Below, one piece after another: positions 53,789 to 62,766 of a stretch of 64,000 bases of DNA. This stretch comes from Sphingobacterium paucimobilis HER1398. GTDB taxonomy: Bacteria; Bacteroidota; Bacteroidia; Sphingobacteriales; Sphingobacteriaceae. Position 1 is the first letter of the stretch, and each line of letters begins with the position of its first letter. The notes below the pieces were generated by a model, which ran no database searches, was not told the origin of the DNA, and saw nothing but the letters and a program-made list of their open reading frames with translations. The stretch covers positions 1-64,000 of the forward strand of contig NZ_ATDL01000001.1 in assembly GCF_000416985.1 (NCBI RefSeq). Reading direction: 5' to 3'. Position numbers and translations under genes: made by a program.

Positions 53789-54769
53789 ATGTCTGCGTTA
53801 AACAATATTATCATAGCGACTTTGTCCTTTTTTGCAATTATCGGCTGCAATCTGAAACCTGCGGAAACAGCTTCACAAGAAGAGATAACAGATCGGTCAA
53901 TAAATGTAGAAGGCAACTATGTGGATACCGCATATGAAAAAAGAGCCGAAGGCTATGATTGGGTGGGTATGTCGGTACAGCGCTTATCGGATACTGTTAT
54001 TAACATCAAAGTCCGGTCAAGAGCAGATCTAAAAGGGCCGACCTGCACCTTAGATGCTCAAGCATTCCAAACCCGAACCAATGTCTATCGCACTATGCTC
54101 GAAGGAAAACCCGTACTTTTATCTTTCGATGAGGAGAGTGTAAGCATAAAATCAGAACTAGTCAATGACTCTACCATACTCCACTTTTATTGCTCTGGTG
54201 GTGCATCTCTAGGAGGGCGATACAAAAAAATCAAAGAGGACTTGGATCCCAAACAGGTAGACCAAACTTCCTTTATCAAGAATCTCAAATTCAATGGCAT
54301 TTCTTTTTCAATCCGAAGTAAGAACGATGGGGATAAGGAGCTATTAATGATTACTCCTACAGGATTGTCCATAGATAACGACATACACAGCCACGATATC
54401 ACTGGTCAGACGGTATTAGATGCTCAAATTGGAGACATGAACGGCGATGGCTATCCAGAAGTACTGGTATACACGCAGTCTCATGGTAGTGGGAGTTACG
54501 GAAATATAATTGGATACTCCGTCAATAAAGGTAAGTCTCTAAGCCAAATCTACTTTTCTCCTGTAGCCGACAATCCCAAGATCAGTACCGGTTATTTGGG
54601 ACACGATAGCTTTAACCTGACAGGAACATATTTGACACAAAAATTCCCCCTATACCAGGAAGGTGACACCAATGCCAATCCTACAGGTAAACAAAGAGAA
54701 GTGCTATACGAACTGACCGATGGAGAAAACTCGCGCATATTAACAGTATACGCTATTAAGGATATATAG
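53789..54769 (+). CDS. Lipoprotein with C-terminal PliI-type lysozyme-inhibitor domain
   Basis: 326 residues. Lipobox FFAIIGCNL, cysteine about residue 20. The C-terminal half (about 165-326) matches the periplasmic I-type lysozyme inhibitor family: GDMNGDGYPEVLVYTQSHGS and GSYGNIIGYSVNKGKSLSQI are close to the family core, followed by GYLGHDSF and the FPLYQEGDTNANPTGKQR motif. The N-terminal half (about 25-160; VEGNYVDTAYEKRAEGYDWV) is extra and contains two cysteines; I do not recognise it. PliI inhibitors protect the cell wall against invertebrate-type lysozymes, so contact with invertebrate or protist hosts or predators is plausible. Confidence 0.8.
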   Translation: MSALNNIIIATLSFFAIIGCNLKPAETASQEEITDRSINVEGNYVDTAYEKRAEGYDWVGMSVQRLSDTVINIKVRSRADLKGPTCTLDAQAFQTRTNVYRTMLEGKPVLLSFDEESVSIKSELVNDSTILHFYCSGGASLGGRYKKIKEDLDPKQVDQTSFIKNLKFNGISFSIRSKNDGDKELLMITPTGLSIDNDIHSHDITGQTVLDAQIGDMNGDGYPEVLVYTQSHGSGSYGNIIGYSVNKGKSLSQIYFSPVADNPKISTGYLGHDSFNLTGTYLTQKFPLYQEGDTNANPTGKQREVLYELTDGENSRILTVYAIKDI

Positions 54770-54774
54770 ATAGC

Positions 54775-55695
54775 TCAATCAATTACTTTTACTGTAGCAT
54801 CAGACCTTGGAGATGGCTCGGATTGCTCACCTATCAATTCAGCGATAGTCTCTTCAATCATCCGCCCCATACTGCTCAAGGCTAGATCATTTGGTTCTTG
54901 ACCAAACGGCTCTTCAATTTCGTCTGCTATCGCTTCAAAAGCGACAAAGGTATACGCTACAAAAACAACAATAAACGGCGTAAACCAACTCAAGCTATCA
55001 ACCAGTCCAAAAGGCAAAAGCAAACAGTAGATATACACAGTACGGTGCAGTAAGACTTGATAACTATATGGAATCGGAGTTGACAAAATACGCTCGCAGC
55101 CTCCCAAAACATCGGAGAGACGATCTAAGTTTTCGTCAAATCGAGATTGCTGAATAGAGTCTATATTGCCCTGTTCTTTCGAACGCTTTACCCATTGTCC
55201 CATTAGTTTTAGAACAACAGCCGGCTTATACTTTGCTTTAGAGATAACTTCATAGTCCGCTTCGGAAAGCCGCAATCGCAAGTCCTCAAGTGCATCAGTC
55301 GACCGTAACTGATGTCTCAAAGCAATGATAAATGCACCAATTAGATAAACGAAATAATTTATAGACTCTTTGTCGGACGTATCTCCTAACGTTAAAGCTT
55401 GACGGGTCAATGATCTTGATATGTTAAGCAGTGCTCCCCATAACTTTCTTCCCTCCCAAAAACGCTCATAACTCACATTATTCCGAAACCCTAAAAACAG
55501 AGCTAAAACAAATCCAAATAAAGTAAAAGGTACCGGGTTCAAAGGTACTTTATAAGAGAATAGAGTACCATGGAAATAAACAATCCCTACAGATAGCATA
55601 AAGAGCAAAAACAACCGAGGCAGCAACCGAGGCAAGACAGATCCATGCCAGATAAACAACATCCTAAACCAGTTTTCTTTTTTTCGTATAATCAT
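54775..55695 (-). CDS. Bestrophin-family anion channel
   Basis: 306 residues, four membrane segments. The N-terminus IRKKENWFRMLFIWHGSVLP and RLFLLFMLSVGIVYF, then PVPFTLFGFVLALFLGFRNN and SYERFWEGRKLWGALLNISR (about 75-94), are the characteristic bestrophin/RFP-TM segments. These form pentameric chloride-type channels in the inner membrane. It converges on the PliI-like gene with 5 bases between stops. Confidence 0.92.
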   Translation of the reverse strand: MIIRKKENWFRMLFIWHGSVLPRLLPRLFLLFMLSVGIVYFHGTLFSYKVPLNPVPFTLFGFVLALFLGFRNNVSYERFWEGRKLWGALLNISRSLTRQALTLGDTSDKESINYFVYLIGAFIIALRHQLRSTDALEDLRLRLSEADYEVISKAKYKPAVVLKLMGQWVKRSKEQGNIDSIQQSRFDENLDRLSDVLGGCERILSTPIPYSYQVLLHRTVYIYCLLLPFGLVDSLSWFTPFIVVFVAYTFVAFEAIADEIEEPFGQEPNDLALSSMGRMIEETIAELIGEQSEPSPRSDATVKVID

Positions 55696-55803
55696 TATAA
55701 TCTACCGATTTAATTCGTCACAAAAATACGGAGATATTTTAGCATTAATTAAATTACATCAATATCAGATCAAACTATACGAAATCCATAACTAATAGCC
55801 TTA

Positions 55804-56328
55804 TCAAGCAAGATATTTTGTCTCCTCACTATCTAAGATAGCGGGACGCTCAAAAACAATAAACTTTTGATATATAGCATGTTTACTCAACTCAGGAGAC
55901 AATAAATATCCTCCGATATGTAGTTCCAAGCCATTAAGTCTAATTTCAGAAAGCCGGTCAGCATCTACCATAATAAAGAGTTCACGCGCATTTGTCTCAG
56001 TGGACGATGCTGTAAAAAACAAACGGTTGAACTGCTTAAGTCTAACTTCTTTACGTCTTAGAAAACCTATTTCTTCCACACAGATTCCTTTATAAAGAGG
56101 CGACAGAAACAAAAGCTCCAATCGCAGCTTGACCATCGCACTTCCGACATCCGAATCTTCACCAGTTGCAGCATAACATACCGAAAGACGCAAATCTACA
56201 GCGTCCTGAAAGAGAAAAATCCTTCCCGTCCTATTACTTTGTATATAGGCCAAAAAACCCAAAAGGATTATTACCAAGGTTAATAACACTTCATAAATCA
56301 TAGATAGCTTGGAATTGCCTGGGAGCAA
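55804..56328 (-). CDS. Hypothetical membrane-anchored protein
   Basis: 174 residues. One N-terminal membrane helix (about 8-28, SMIYEVLLTLVIILLGFLAY); the rest is a soluble domain with several strands (AVDLRLSVCYAATGEDSDVG; RELFIMVDADRLSEIRLNGL). No family recognised. It lies between the usher-like operon and bestrophin, on the same strand as both, with its own flanking gaps of about 110 bases. Confidence 0.6.
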   Translation of the reverse strand: MLPGNSKLSMIYEVLLTLVIILLGFLAYIQSNRTGRIFLFQDAVDLRLSVCYAATGEDSDVGSAMVKLRLELLFLSPLYKGICVEEIGFLRRKEVRLKQFNRLFFTASSTETNARELFIMVDADRLSEIRLNGLELHIGGYLLSPELSKHAIYQKFIVFERPAILDSEETKYLA

Positions 56329-56438
56329 GCCCTACTACGAATTTAAGAAACTTTCAGTTGTAAAAGAAATTTCTTATTAAAAAAAATAAAATTAACAGTT
56401 GGTGATTGTATCCTGAGGATTATAGACAACGAAATGTT

Positions 56439-59279
56439 CTAATTTTTCTGCCCAAAACGCTTTACTTCTACTTTCTTACTCTTAACCAGCAATTGAAAAG
56501 CCTCAAGTTTCACTTCTTTTCCCACAGTAACTTTTATCGTGTAACCCGATTGATCCATATATACGTGCTCTGGAAAAGCACGAACATCTGGATAAATAGT
56601 ATACTCTCCTTCAGGAAGATGAAATGTAAACTCACCTCGTATATTACTTCGTACTGTAAATATTTTCCCTTGCTCATTACGAGCAATTACACTATAAATA
56701 TCTAATCTTGTATCAGTTGACAGACTCAATCCAGGATCAAAATTCAAAAAAAGTTGGCCCTGTACGGCTCCCACTTTATGCAGAGCGACTTCCACACGCT
56801 TAGTTCTCCCATCGATATCAACCACACGTGAACCTCCTTGATATTGGTTCTTTAGAGGAAAAAAAAGCATATAGCTACCATAAGGCATTTTCTTAAAAGT
56901 AGCTTCCCCTTTTTTATCTGTGACAAAAAGAATATTCCGCGCTGTAAACTCGTAATCTACGGCCTTTTCGTCCCCTGCATCAAAAACAGAATTACCGTTG
57001 TTATCATAATAGCAAAAAACATGCATATCTCCTGACTTGACAACAGGGCGATCCAGATCCTGTCCTTTAAACTGCTGCCGCACCCCAATCTGTAAGTTGG
57101 TATAATTATATTTGTAATTCGTTACACTGACATTATAGATATACTGAAATACAGCCTGCAACTGCGTCAACTTAGCAATTCGATACTGCCCTTGTATATT
57201 CCCATTTAAAGAACGTCCCCAACCTCCATTAAACTGTCCACTTAAGCTTCCATTCCAATTTACCTTTCGCTGCAACAAATCCCCCTGATATCGTGCTCCG
57301 AGCAAATACCTTTTCCCCATATCCTTTCCCATCAAAAGCGAACTCATCATATCATAAATCTGGAAAGGGCCATTCTGAAAATTTCCAAAAACACCTAACC
57401 GATCGTAATTATAGGAAAAATCTGTACGTATTACATATTTCTTTGATGACAGTTCCTTAAGCTCCGTGCCCCCCCCCTCAACCGTAAGGAAAAGATTGTG
57501 TTTTAAATCCTTAGAACGAAAGTTTGCAGTAGCCAGCACCAAGGCATAATGAGCAGACAAATTAGCAAAATCACTTTGTAGCGCATAGTTAGCATACTCA
57601 CTACTATAACTAGGCACAATAGTCAATTGTCCTCTCGAAGACAGCGGCAATGAGAATTGCATGTCCCATTTAGACACCCCACTTTTAAATGATTGAAAAT
57701 AAGGATTAAGATGTTGAGGATTATAATCCGAGTACGAATAGCCCAACCCCACACCTAGCTGCTTTAGTCGACGATTGATCCGCTGAACCAATTGCACTGT
57801 TCCTCTACGGTTCCCTGGGAAATAGCCTGTACTATAATAATTGTCGCTACTAAAATCCCATCCCCGACTACGTTTGTTCAACTTCAATCCGCCTGCAAAC
57901 GAAGGCATACTTTCTTCATTATAATATACGCCATGATATTGTTGTACACCTGCTCCTATAAAACCCTCTAATCGTATCGCATCAGCTCCCGATGGACGAA
58001 GAATATCAAAACGATTAGTCCATAAAATAGAACTAACACTATCCATCCGATTATTGTCAAACAGAATCTGACCTTCATATCGCTTTCCCTCTAAATGCCC
58101 CTCCCCCAACTGTAACCTAGCAAATGCAGTCAAACCAGGGTTATGGTTTCCATAACCTCCAATCAAGTCAGGCCTACGTTCTACTGCCCCCACTGAAATA
58201 CGCTGTCCCAAAGCCGTATCCCGATAAGCATATGTCCCACCTCGTCCATAAAACGGAGCCTCTAAGCTTTCCTGTATGTTTCCTACGGTCACATTGTGGG
58301 CTCCCTTTTCATACTCTAAAAAAGTATTGTTGACATTCCATCGTGAATCTCCTCCCCAACGGTTTATAGCAGTTCCATATCGAATACGTCCTCCCATCAA
58401 ACGATAGGTACCTTCAGAGAAAATATTATACGACGGCTGTTCATCCAAAATATTAGATGCACGAAACTCCACATAGTTCGGATTATAGCTAAACGACGAA
58501 CGATCAGGAGCAAAAATCTGCTGAAAATTTCGACTCGATGCTATATTTGCATAAAGAATTCCCAAATTCCCAAAAACATCGTTGTTATCATAGATACCGG
58601 CTACACGTACGGTATACTGAGGCAATGTCAACATATAGCGTTCCACCGGAAAAGTATATCTTACAATACTATCCATGCCCGAAGGAAGAGATAGATCGAT
58701 CTGCTGGAAGACAACTTTACCTATCCGATCTGGAGACGATAATAGAATCCTTACATTCTCATCTGTAGTCCCAGTATTAATCACCCGCAACAACATTTCT
58801 ACAGAGTCGCCGACCTGACGCAAGTACTGAATACCAGAATTATCCTGAAGCTGAACAGAACGCTTATCGGTCACTTGTAGATTCACTCTTTTCTCCCATA
58901 TCCGCCCTCTCTCCTTCTCATGCAACAAGACTTTCAGACTTTTTCCTTTAAGTACACCTAGTGCCTGCGGTCGTAATTTGAGCGAAAGAAATCGCTTTTT
59001 TCCCGGCGATATAAGTACTGGAATACGCGAAGCACTTAAACTGACCAAATCAGGAGGTAACTCTAACGTTATGTATCCTTCAAAAACAGCTAATCCCTCA
59101 TTTTGCAGTTCAACTTCCAGGTTGTTAACACCTGCTTGAAGAGCCATATCAGATACAATCCCCCATCGAATCGGGTCAGATACTTGAGCATATGATCGTA
59201 CCAGAGTCAAGCAGACAAGCAGAGAAACCAATATACCCTGACCGATATATGTATAAATAATCCCAAAACGAGGAAACAT
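56439..59279 (-). CDS. Usher-like outer-membrane protein of a fibre assembly system
   Basis: 946 residues from ATG 59279; a GTG two codons earlier (59285) overlaps the previous stop. Signal peptide to about RSYAQ. Order: two beta-sandwich domains (about 30-240), a long beta-barrel-like region (about 250-745) with many alternating aromatic strands (GFIGAGVQQYHGVYYNEESM; KLNKRSRGWDFSSDNYYSTG), then two carboxypeptidase/SdrD-like domains (about 750-835, CYYDNNGNSVFDAGDEKAVD; about 845-930). Ushers also combine a barrel with sandwich domains, and the gene follows a PapD-like chaperone and subunit genes. Family identity with classical ushers is not proven; it is larger and its domain order differs. 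Confidence 0.6.
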   Translation of the reverse strand: MFPRFGIIYTYIGQGILVSLLVCLTLVRSYAQVSDPIRWGIVSDMALQAGVNNLEVELQNEGLAVFEGYITLELPPDLVSLSASRIPVLISPGKKRFLSLKLRPQALGVLKGKSLKVLLHEKERGRIWEKRVNLQVTDKRSVQLQDNSGIQYLRQVGDSVEMLLRVINTGTTDENVRILLSSPDRIGKVVFQQIDLSLPSGMDSIVRYTFPVERYMLTLPQYTVRVAGIYDNNDVFGNLGILYANIASSRNFQQIFAPDRSSFSYNPNYVEFRASNILDEQPSYNIFSEGTYRLMGGRIRYGTAINRWGGDSRWNVNNTFLEYEKGAHNVTVGNIQESLEAPFYGRGGTYAYRDTALGQRISVGAVERRPDLIGGYGNHNPGLTAFARLQLGEGHLEGKRYEGQILFDNNRMDSVSSILWTNRFDILRPSGADAIRLEGFIGAGVQQYHGVYYNEESMPSFAGGLKLNKRSRGWDFSSDNYYSTGYFPGNRRGTVQLVQRINRRLKQLGVGLGYSYSDYNPQHLNPYFQSFKSGVSKWDMQFSLPLSSRGQLTIVPSYSSEYANYALQSDFANLSAHYALVLATANFRSKDLKHNLFLTVEGGGTELKELSSKKYVIRTDFSYNYDRLGVFGNFQNGPFQIYDMMSSLLMGKDMGKRYLLGARYQGDLLQRKVNWNGSLSGQFNGGWGRSLNGNIQGQYRIAKLTQLQAVFQYIYNVSVTNYKYNYTNLQIGVRQQFKGQDLDRPVVKSGDMHVFCYYDNNGNSVFDAGDEKAVDYEFTARNILFVTDKKGEATFKKMPYGSYMLFFPLKNQYQGGSRVVDIDGRTKRVEVALHKVGAVQGQLFLNFDPGLSLSTDTRLDIYSVIARNEQGKIFTVRSNIRGEFTFHLPEGEYTIYPDVRAFPEHVYMDQSGYTIKVTVGKEVKLEAFQLLVKSKKVEVKRFGQKN

Positions 59280-59284
59280 CTTCA

Positions 59285-60367
59285 CTATTTAGGCATTAAA
59301 AGATACAGTAAAGAAACGGTGTAATTACCCGGACGGGCGGTCAACGACTGTGACCGTGTCAAATTTGCCTCATACTGTATATTAAAAGTTCGTACCACAT
59401 TTTTATCTTTCGACTGCCCAGCATAGGCTACCTGTTCTATCGTAGACAACTGTATCTTTGGATTAGTAATTGTTCCTGCTCCTCCCAAAGCTGGAATAAC
59501 CTGCAAAGACAGCAAAGACAGGGGGAGTCCTTCTCCTGTAGTCCTGCGGATTTCAGGGTCCAATGACTTTACGCGGAGTTCATAATCGGTATTCGAATTT
59601 ACTCGGATAGCATTCTGGACCAATAACTTCACCCCATCAATGTAATGTTGACGGGTAAAAAACTGCAATGAAGCCTCTATCGCCCCCGCATCAACTTGCA
59701 AACTATAGTCGGGCTCAACTTCCACGGCTCCACCATCCGTGAGCTTAGGAGGGATATGCAATTGATAGGTAAGAACATGACTTTCTATAACTTTGCGATT
59801 AGCTCCATATAAAGTAAATTGCAAAGGAATATCGTACACAATGCGCGTATTCTCACTCACCCCACTCACAAAACCTTCCAGATATTTGCCTTGGGCTATT
59901 TTGACCATACCAAATAATAAAGCCGAAGAGTGGTAATTCATTTCCGCACGTAGTGGCTGATTAGACTTTTCAATCAGAAAAACTTCACCGCTATTTGCCA
60001 AGAATATGTCATTGCGGCTTGCCCCAATCCCATTCAGATTCAGATGAGCTTGGTTATCGTCTTCTGTCCAACGTAAACTTATCTTATCTGCTGGAAAAGG
60101 TTTACCACTTTTATTGGGACCTCCCGAAACGGGAATTATAGGACTCAATAGCCGTACTGACAAAGACCAATTCGGAATATTGATATTACTTTGACTGCCC
60201 ATCTGAAACTGGAAAGTATTAAACTGGGGAAGAGTGCTCTTCCCTAAATAAGAAGTAAGCTCTATATAGTTGTTGGACCAAGGCCTAAAAGAAATCTGTG
60301 CTTTACCAGACAAAGAAGCAGCAAGCAGAATCAACAATAGTATATAGGAACTACATCTTCGGCACAT
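59285..60367 (-). CDS. Secreted tip- or adhesin-like protein of the fibre cluster
   Basis: 360 residues from ATG 60367, which overlaps the end of the chaperone gene by 17 bases and gives a good signal peptide (CRRCSSYILLLILLAASLSG, cleavage before QISF); an ATG at 60412 is in frame but overlaps more. Beta-rich throughout (YIELTSYLGKSTLPQFNTFQ; IRVNSNTDYELRVKSLDPEI). The final strand (TARPGNYTVSLLYLLMP) alternates hydrophobic residues like the C-terminal strand of fimbrial subunits. Position between chaperone and usher fits a tip adhesin or a specialised subunit; this is inference. Confidence 0.55.
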   Translation of the reverse strand: MCRRCSSYILLLILLAASLSGKAQISFRPWSNNYIELTSYLGKSTLPQFNTFQFQMGSQSNINIPNWSLSVRLLSPIIPVSGGPNKSGKPFPADKISLRWTEDDNQAHLNLNGIGASRNDIFLANSGEVFLIEKSNQPLRAEMNYHSSALLFGMVKIAQGKYLEGFVSGVSENTRIVYDIPLQFTLYGANRKVIESHVLTYQLHIPPKLTDGGAVEVEPDYSLQVDAGAIEASLQFFTRQHYIDGVKLLVQNAIRVNSNTDYELRVKSLDPEIRRTTGEGLPLSLLSLQVIPALGGAGTITNPKIQLSTIEQVAYAGQSKDKNVVRTFNIQYEANLTRSQSLTARPGNYTVSLLYLLMPK

Positions 60368-61169
60368 AATCAAATTCGATCTCTGCGATCTTAACGTCAT
60401 TATCTTCTCCATAAAACAACATTGTTGTCGCCAAATAATTTCCAGCAGTCATTTCTTTAGGAAGCAGTATATACTGCTTACGTTGATCTCCAGGCAAACT
60501 ATAAAACTGAATATCATCGATTTTATACCGATTTCCTGTATCTTGATTCAAAAATTCAACACGCAATTGCCCCTCGACCCAAGTGTTTCCTCCAGTTTCA
60601 AAACTCAGTTCCAAATAGCGCCCAATACTGTCAACAGCTTGGTATTCTAGGTTACTGATCTCTATATCAGCACGAGATCGTCCATTGAAACGCTGATAGA
60701 TCTTTATACCAGATCGTACTGCCAATCGGATATTCGCACCTTCTCTTTCCTCGCTGATACGAGGGTTGAGTTGGGTGACGAACAACATCGTAGTATGCAC
60801 AGGCAGTTCTTCAGTATATTTCTTACTCACAGGTACACTCATCTGCAATTGCAAGCGTTTGGTTTCTCCGGGTTTCAATGAAAAAAATGGTTCTGAAACA
60901 GTCAACCAGTCGGCACAACTTGTCTTTAGGCTTCCTTTTGGACCCAGAACATTGTCACCCAACACAGAGTACTCCCAGTCCTCGAAAGAAACAGCAAGAT
61001 CCAAGGGATAGTCCTTACTGGGATTTGTCACATCTACATACTGTGTTTGGTTCTGTCCACCATCCGCAACAAAATAGACACGAGGAGGACCGACGGTAAG
61101 CCCTGTTTGTGCATTACCCGACAAAAATATAAATGTATTCAGCAAAAAAGTAAACAGGCAGTATCGCAT
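60351..61169 (-). CDS. PapD-like periplasmic pilus chaperone
   Basis: 272 residues. Signal peptide up to about residue 20 (LLNTFIFLSGNAQ). An N-terminal immunoglobulin-like domain (about 22-145) follows the PapD pattern: TVGPPRVYFVADGGQNQTQY, VDVTNPSKDYPLDLAVSFED and FFSLKPGETKRLQLQMSVP. A second domain (about 160-272) resembles the PapD C-domain. Such chaperones donate a strand to fold subunits and hand them to the usher. Genes for two secreted subunits lie upstream; the tip-like and usher-like genes lie downstream and overlap. Confidence 0.75.
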   Translation of the reverse strand: MRYCLFTFLLNTFIFLSGNAQTGLTVGPPRVYFVADGGQNQTQYVDVTNPSKDYPLDLAVSFEDWEYSVLGDNVLGPKGSLKTSCADWLTVSEPFFSLKPGETKRLQLQMSVPVSKKYTEELPVHTTMLFVTQLNPRISEEREGANIRLAVRSGIKIYQRFNGRSRADIEISNLEYQAVDSIGRYLELSFETGGNTWVEGQLRVEFLNQDTGNRYKIDDIQFYSLPGDQRKQYILLPKEMTAGNYLATTMLFYGEDNDVKIAEIEFDYVPKM

Positions 61170-61296
61170 AGGATGTAGATTTTGTACGGAAAATTAACAA
61201 AAATTTTCGATAGCTCAGGTATAAAAACAAACTCTAGGACAATAAAAATGTGTTGACAGTATTCCTGACTTAGACGCGTCTATATATAATCAGAAA

Positions 61297-61322
61297 AAAG
61301 CAAGTGTATATACACTTGCTTT
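61297..61322 (-). terminator. Terminator after the major subunit gene
   Basis: A 12-base perfect stem (AAAGCAAGTGTA 61297-61308, TACACTTGCTTT 61311-61322) lies 24 bases beyond the stop at 61346; on the minus strand a T-run follows. Partial termination here would give more subunit than chaperone and usher. Confidence 0.8.
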
Positions 61323-61345
61323 CCTTATTCCTTGTATTTTATAGT

Positions 61346-61936
61346 CTAGTTTGTCGTTATGGTATACACCACATCAATAGTATATTTGGCTGTAGAATTT
61401 GCTTGATTAGTGGTAGTACCAAACATTTTGCCCAACATGTCCGCATTCAATGACTTACCGAAATACTTGACATCCAACTCCTGATCCAATACCGAAGAAG
61501 CGCCAGAACCAATGACACCGAAACCAGTAAAAGTCATTTTTGCACCAGCATTTTGCGGCGTACCGTATCCAGCACCACTTTTTGCAATTGCTACCTGCAG
61601 AAGATCTTTAGCTTCTACTGTAGGCGCTCCATTACCCAGCTCTTTGCCAAAAACTCCAGACTGACCACTATACATCAAATCCGCTTTGATATTATATCCT
61701 GTACCTACAGATGATACTTTCAATTGCTTGGGCACTTCTACTGACACTCCGTTTTTGTAATCATTGACTGTTTTATACTCCAAAGTCACTTGATCAATAT
61801 CTTTTCCGCTACCAAGTTCAATAGACTGAAACGGATTAAGCACAACATTAACCTTTACTTTAGCTGATGTCACTTGAGCATTTACTCCCAATACTGTTGC
61901 GAAAACTGCTGTTAACGCTAAAACTACTTTTTTCAT
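61346..61936 (-). CDS. Pilin-like major subunit of the fibre cluster
   Basis: 196 residues. Signal peptide MKKVVLALTAVFATVLGVNA, cleavage before QVTSAKV. The mature protein is beta-rich: KVKVNVVLNPFQSIELGSGK (about 27-46), VTLEYKTVNDYKNGVSVEVP, then KLxVSSVGTGYNIKADL-type strands and a C-terminal strand KYTIDVVYTITTN suited to strand exchange. It is a paralogue of the 62131-62661 protein (same NxVLN...xL, Y-D-Y-(K/R)-(N/R)GV and GxYxxK motifs). No cysteines. An exact promoter box and a terminator flank the gene, as expected for an abundant subunit. Confidence 0.6.
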   Translation of the reverse strand: MKKVVLALTAVFATVLGVNAQVTSAKVKVNVVLNPFQSIELGSGKDIDQVTLEYKTVNDYKNGVSVEVPKQLKVSSVGTGYNIKADLMYSGQSGVFGKELGNGAPTVEAKDLLQVAIAKSGAGYGTPQNAGAKMTFTGFGVIGSGASSVLDQELDVKYFGKSLNADMLGKMFGTTTNQANSTAKYTIDVVYTITTN

Positions 61937-61995
61937 ATTTCTTTTAGATAAACTTTTTCTTACTTTTTTTGTGTTCTATCTCATGGAGAACAGAA

Positions 61996-62003
61996 CAAAA
62001 GTA
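61996..62003 (-). promoter_or_regulatory. -7 box upstream of the major subunit gene
   Basis: On the minus strand TACTTTTG (62003-61996) matches TAnnTTTG exactly, about 60 bases before the start at 61936. No clear -33 element at the usual spacing. Confidence 0.45.
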
Positions 62004-62130
62004 GTCACGGAAAAGGGCCATAAAATATGATTTTAGGCGCAAAAGATATGAAAAAATGCAGTAGTTGTTATTTGTAGTTTTTACACTACAAGATGTGGCT
62101 TAAAAGCTACAGAAATGGGCTGGTTATCCC

Positions 62131-62661
62131 TTAACGGGTCTCAATACTGTAAAGAACATCGTTAGTAAAAACGACACTTTTGTTTTGTTCGGCATAGCGA
62201 ATGAGTTCCTCGCCACCAGGCCCTTGATAAGTCACATCATAGGCGACATCAAATGCAGGTCCAGCTGACGAGATAATCCGTCCACCGACTGTACTTAGCT
62301 CACCGGTAGTCAAACTGACCTTTTGACCTGCTGCAACTGGTCTGGCCTTTATCTTTATATGTGGCATAAGCAGTCGGTCGGTCGGTTGTCCCCCTAGCTT
62401 TACGAACTCTTCATTGGCAAGCTTGACCTTGACTTCATATGCCCCAGTACTAAAAACAGTCAAATGTGAGTTTTTGACCACCTCAACACCTCTCCTATAA
62501 TCCTCCAAATCATTATAGGTCAATGTAACTGCATTCTGCTCGGGATGTACAGTAAGATTTTGCACATGATTAAGGACAATGTTAAGACGGACATTAGTCT
62601 GGGCACCGACCGTCCCAACAACAGTTGCAAGAAGTAATATCGTGGTCAATAAAGCTTTCAT
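62131..62661 (-). CDS. Pilin-like minor subunit, paralogue of 61346-61936
   Basis: 176 residues. Signal peptide MKALLTTILLLATVVGTVGA, cleavage before QTNVRLN. The mature part has NIVLNHVQNLTVHPEQNAVT, LTYNDLEDYRRGVEVVK and TGAYEVKVKL, which align by eye with the major subunit. The C-terminal SVVFTNDVLYSIETR is again strand-like. It lies 194 bases upstream of the major subunit, with a separate promoter box between them, and follows the AraC gene by 105 bases. A base or initiator subunit is one possibility. Confidence 0.55.
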   Translation of the reverse strand: MKALLTTILLLATVVGTVGAQTNVRLNIVLNHVQNLTVHPEQNAVTLTYNDLEDYRRGVEVVKNSHLTVFSTGAYEVKVKLANEEFVKLGGQPTDRLLMPHIKIKARPVAAGQKVSLTTGELSTVGGRIISSAGPAFDVAYDVTYQGPGGEELIRYAEQNKSVVFTNDVLYSIETR

Positions 62662-62766
62662 AGTATAGCACTTTGTGTAAAAATAACGCTAAAATCAGAC
62701 CAAAAAGAATTTTTAACCCATTATTTTATAGACTGTGATACAAATCATAAAATTAAATACGCTTCG

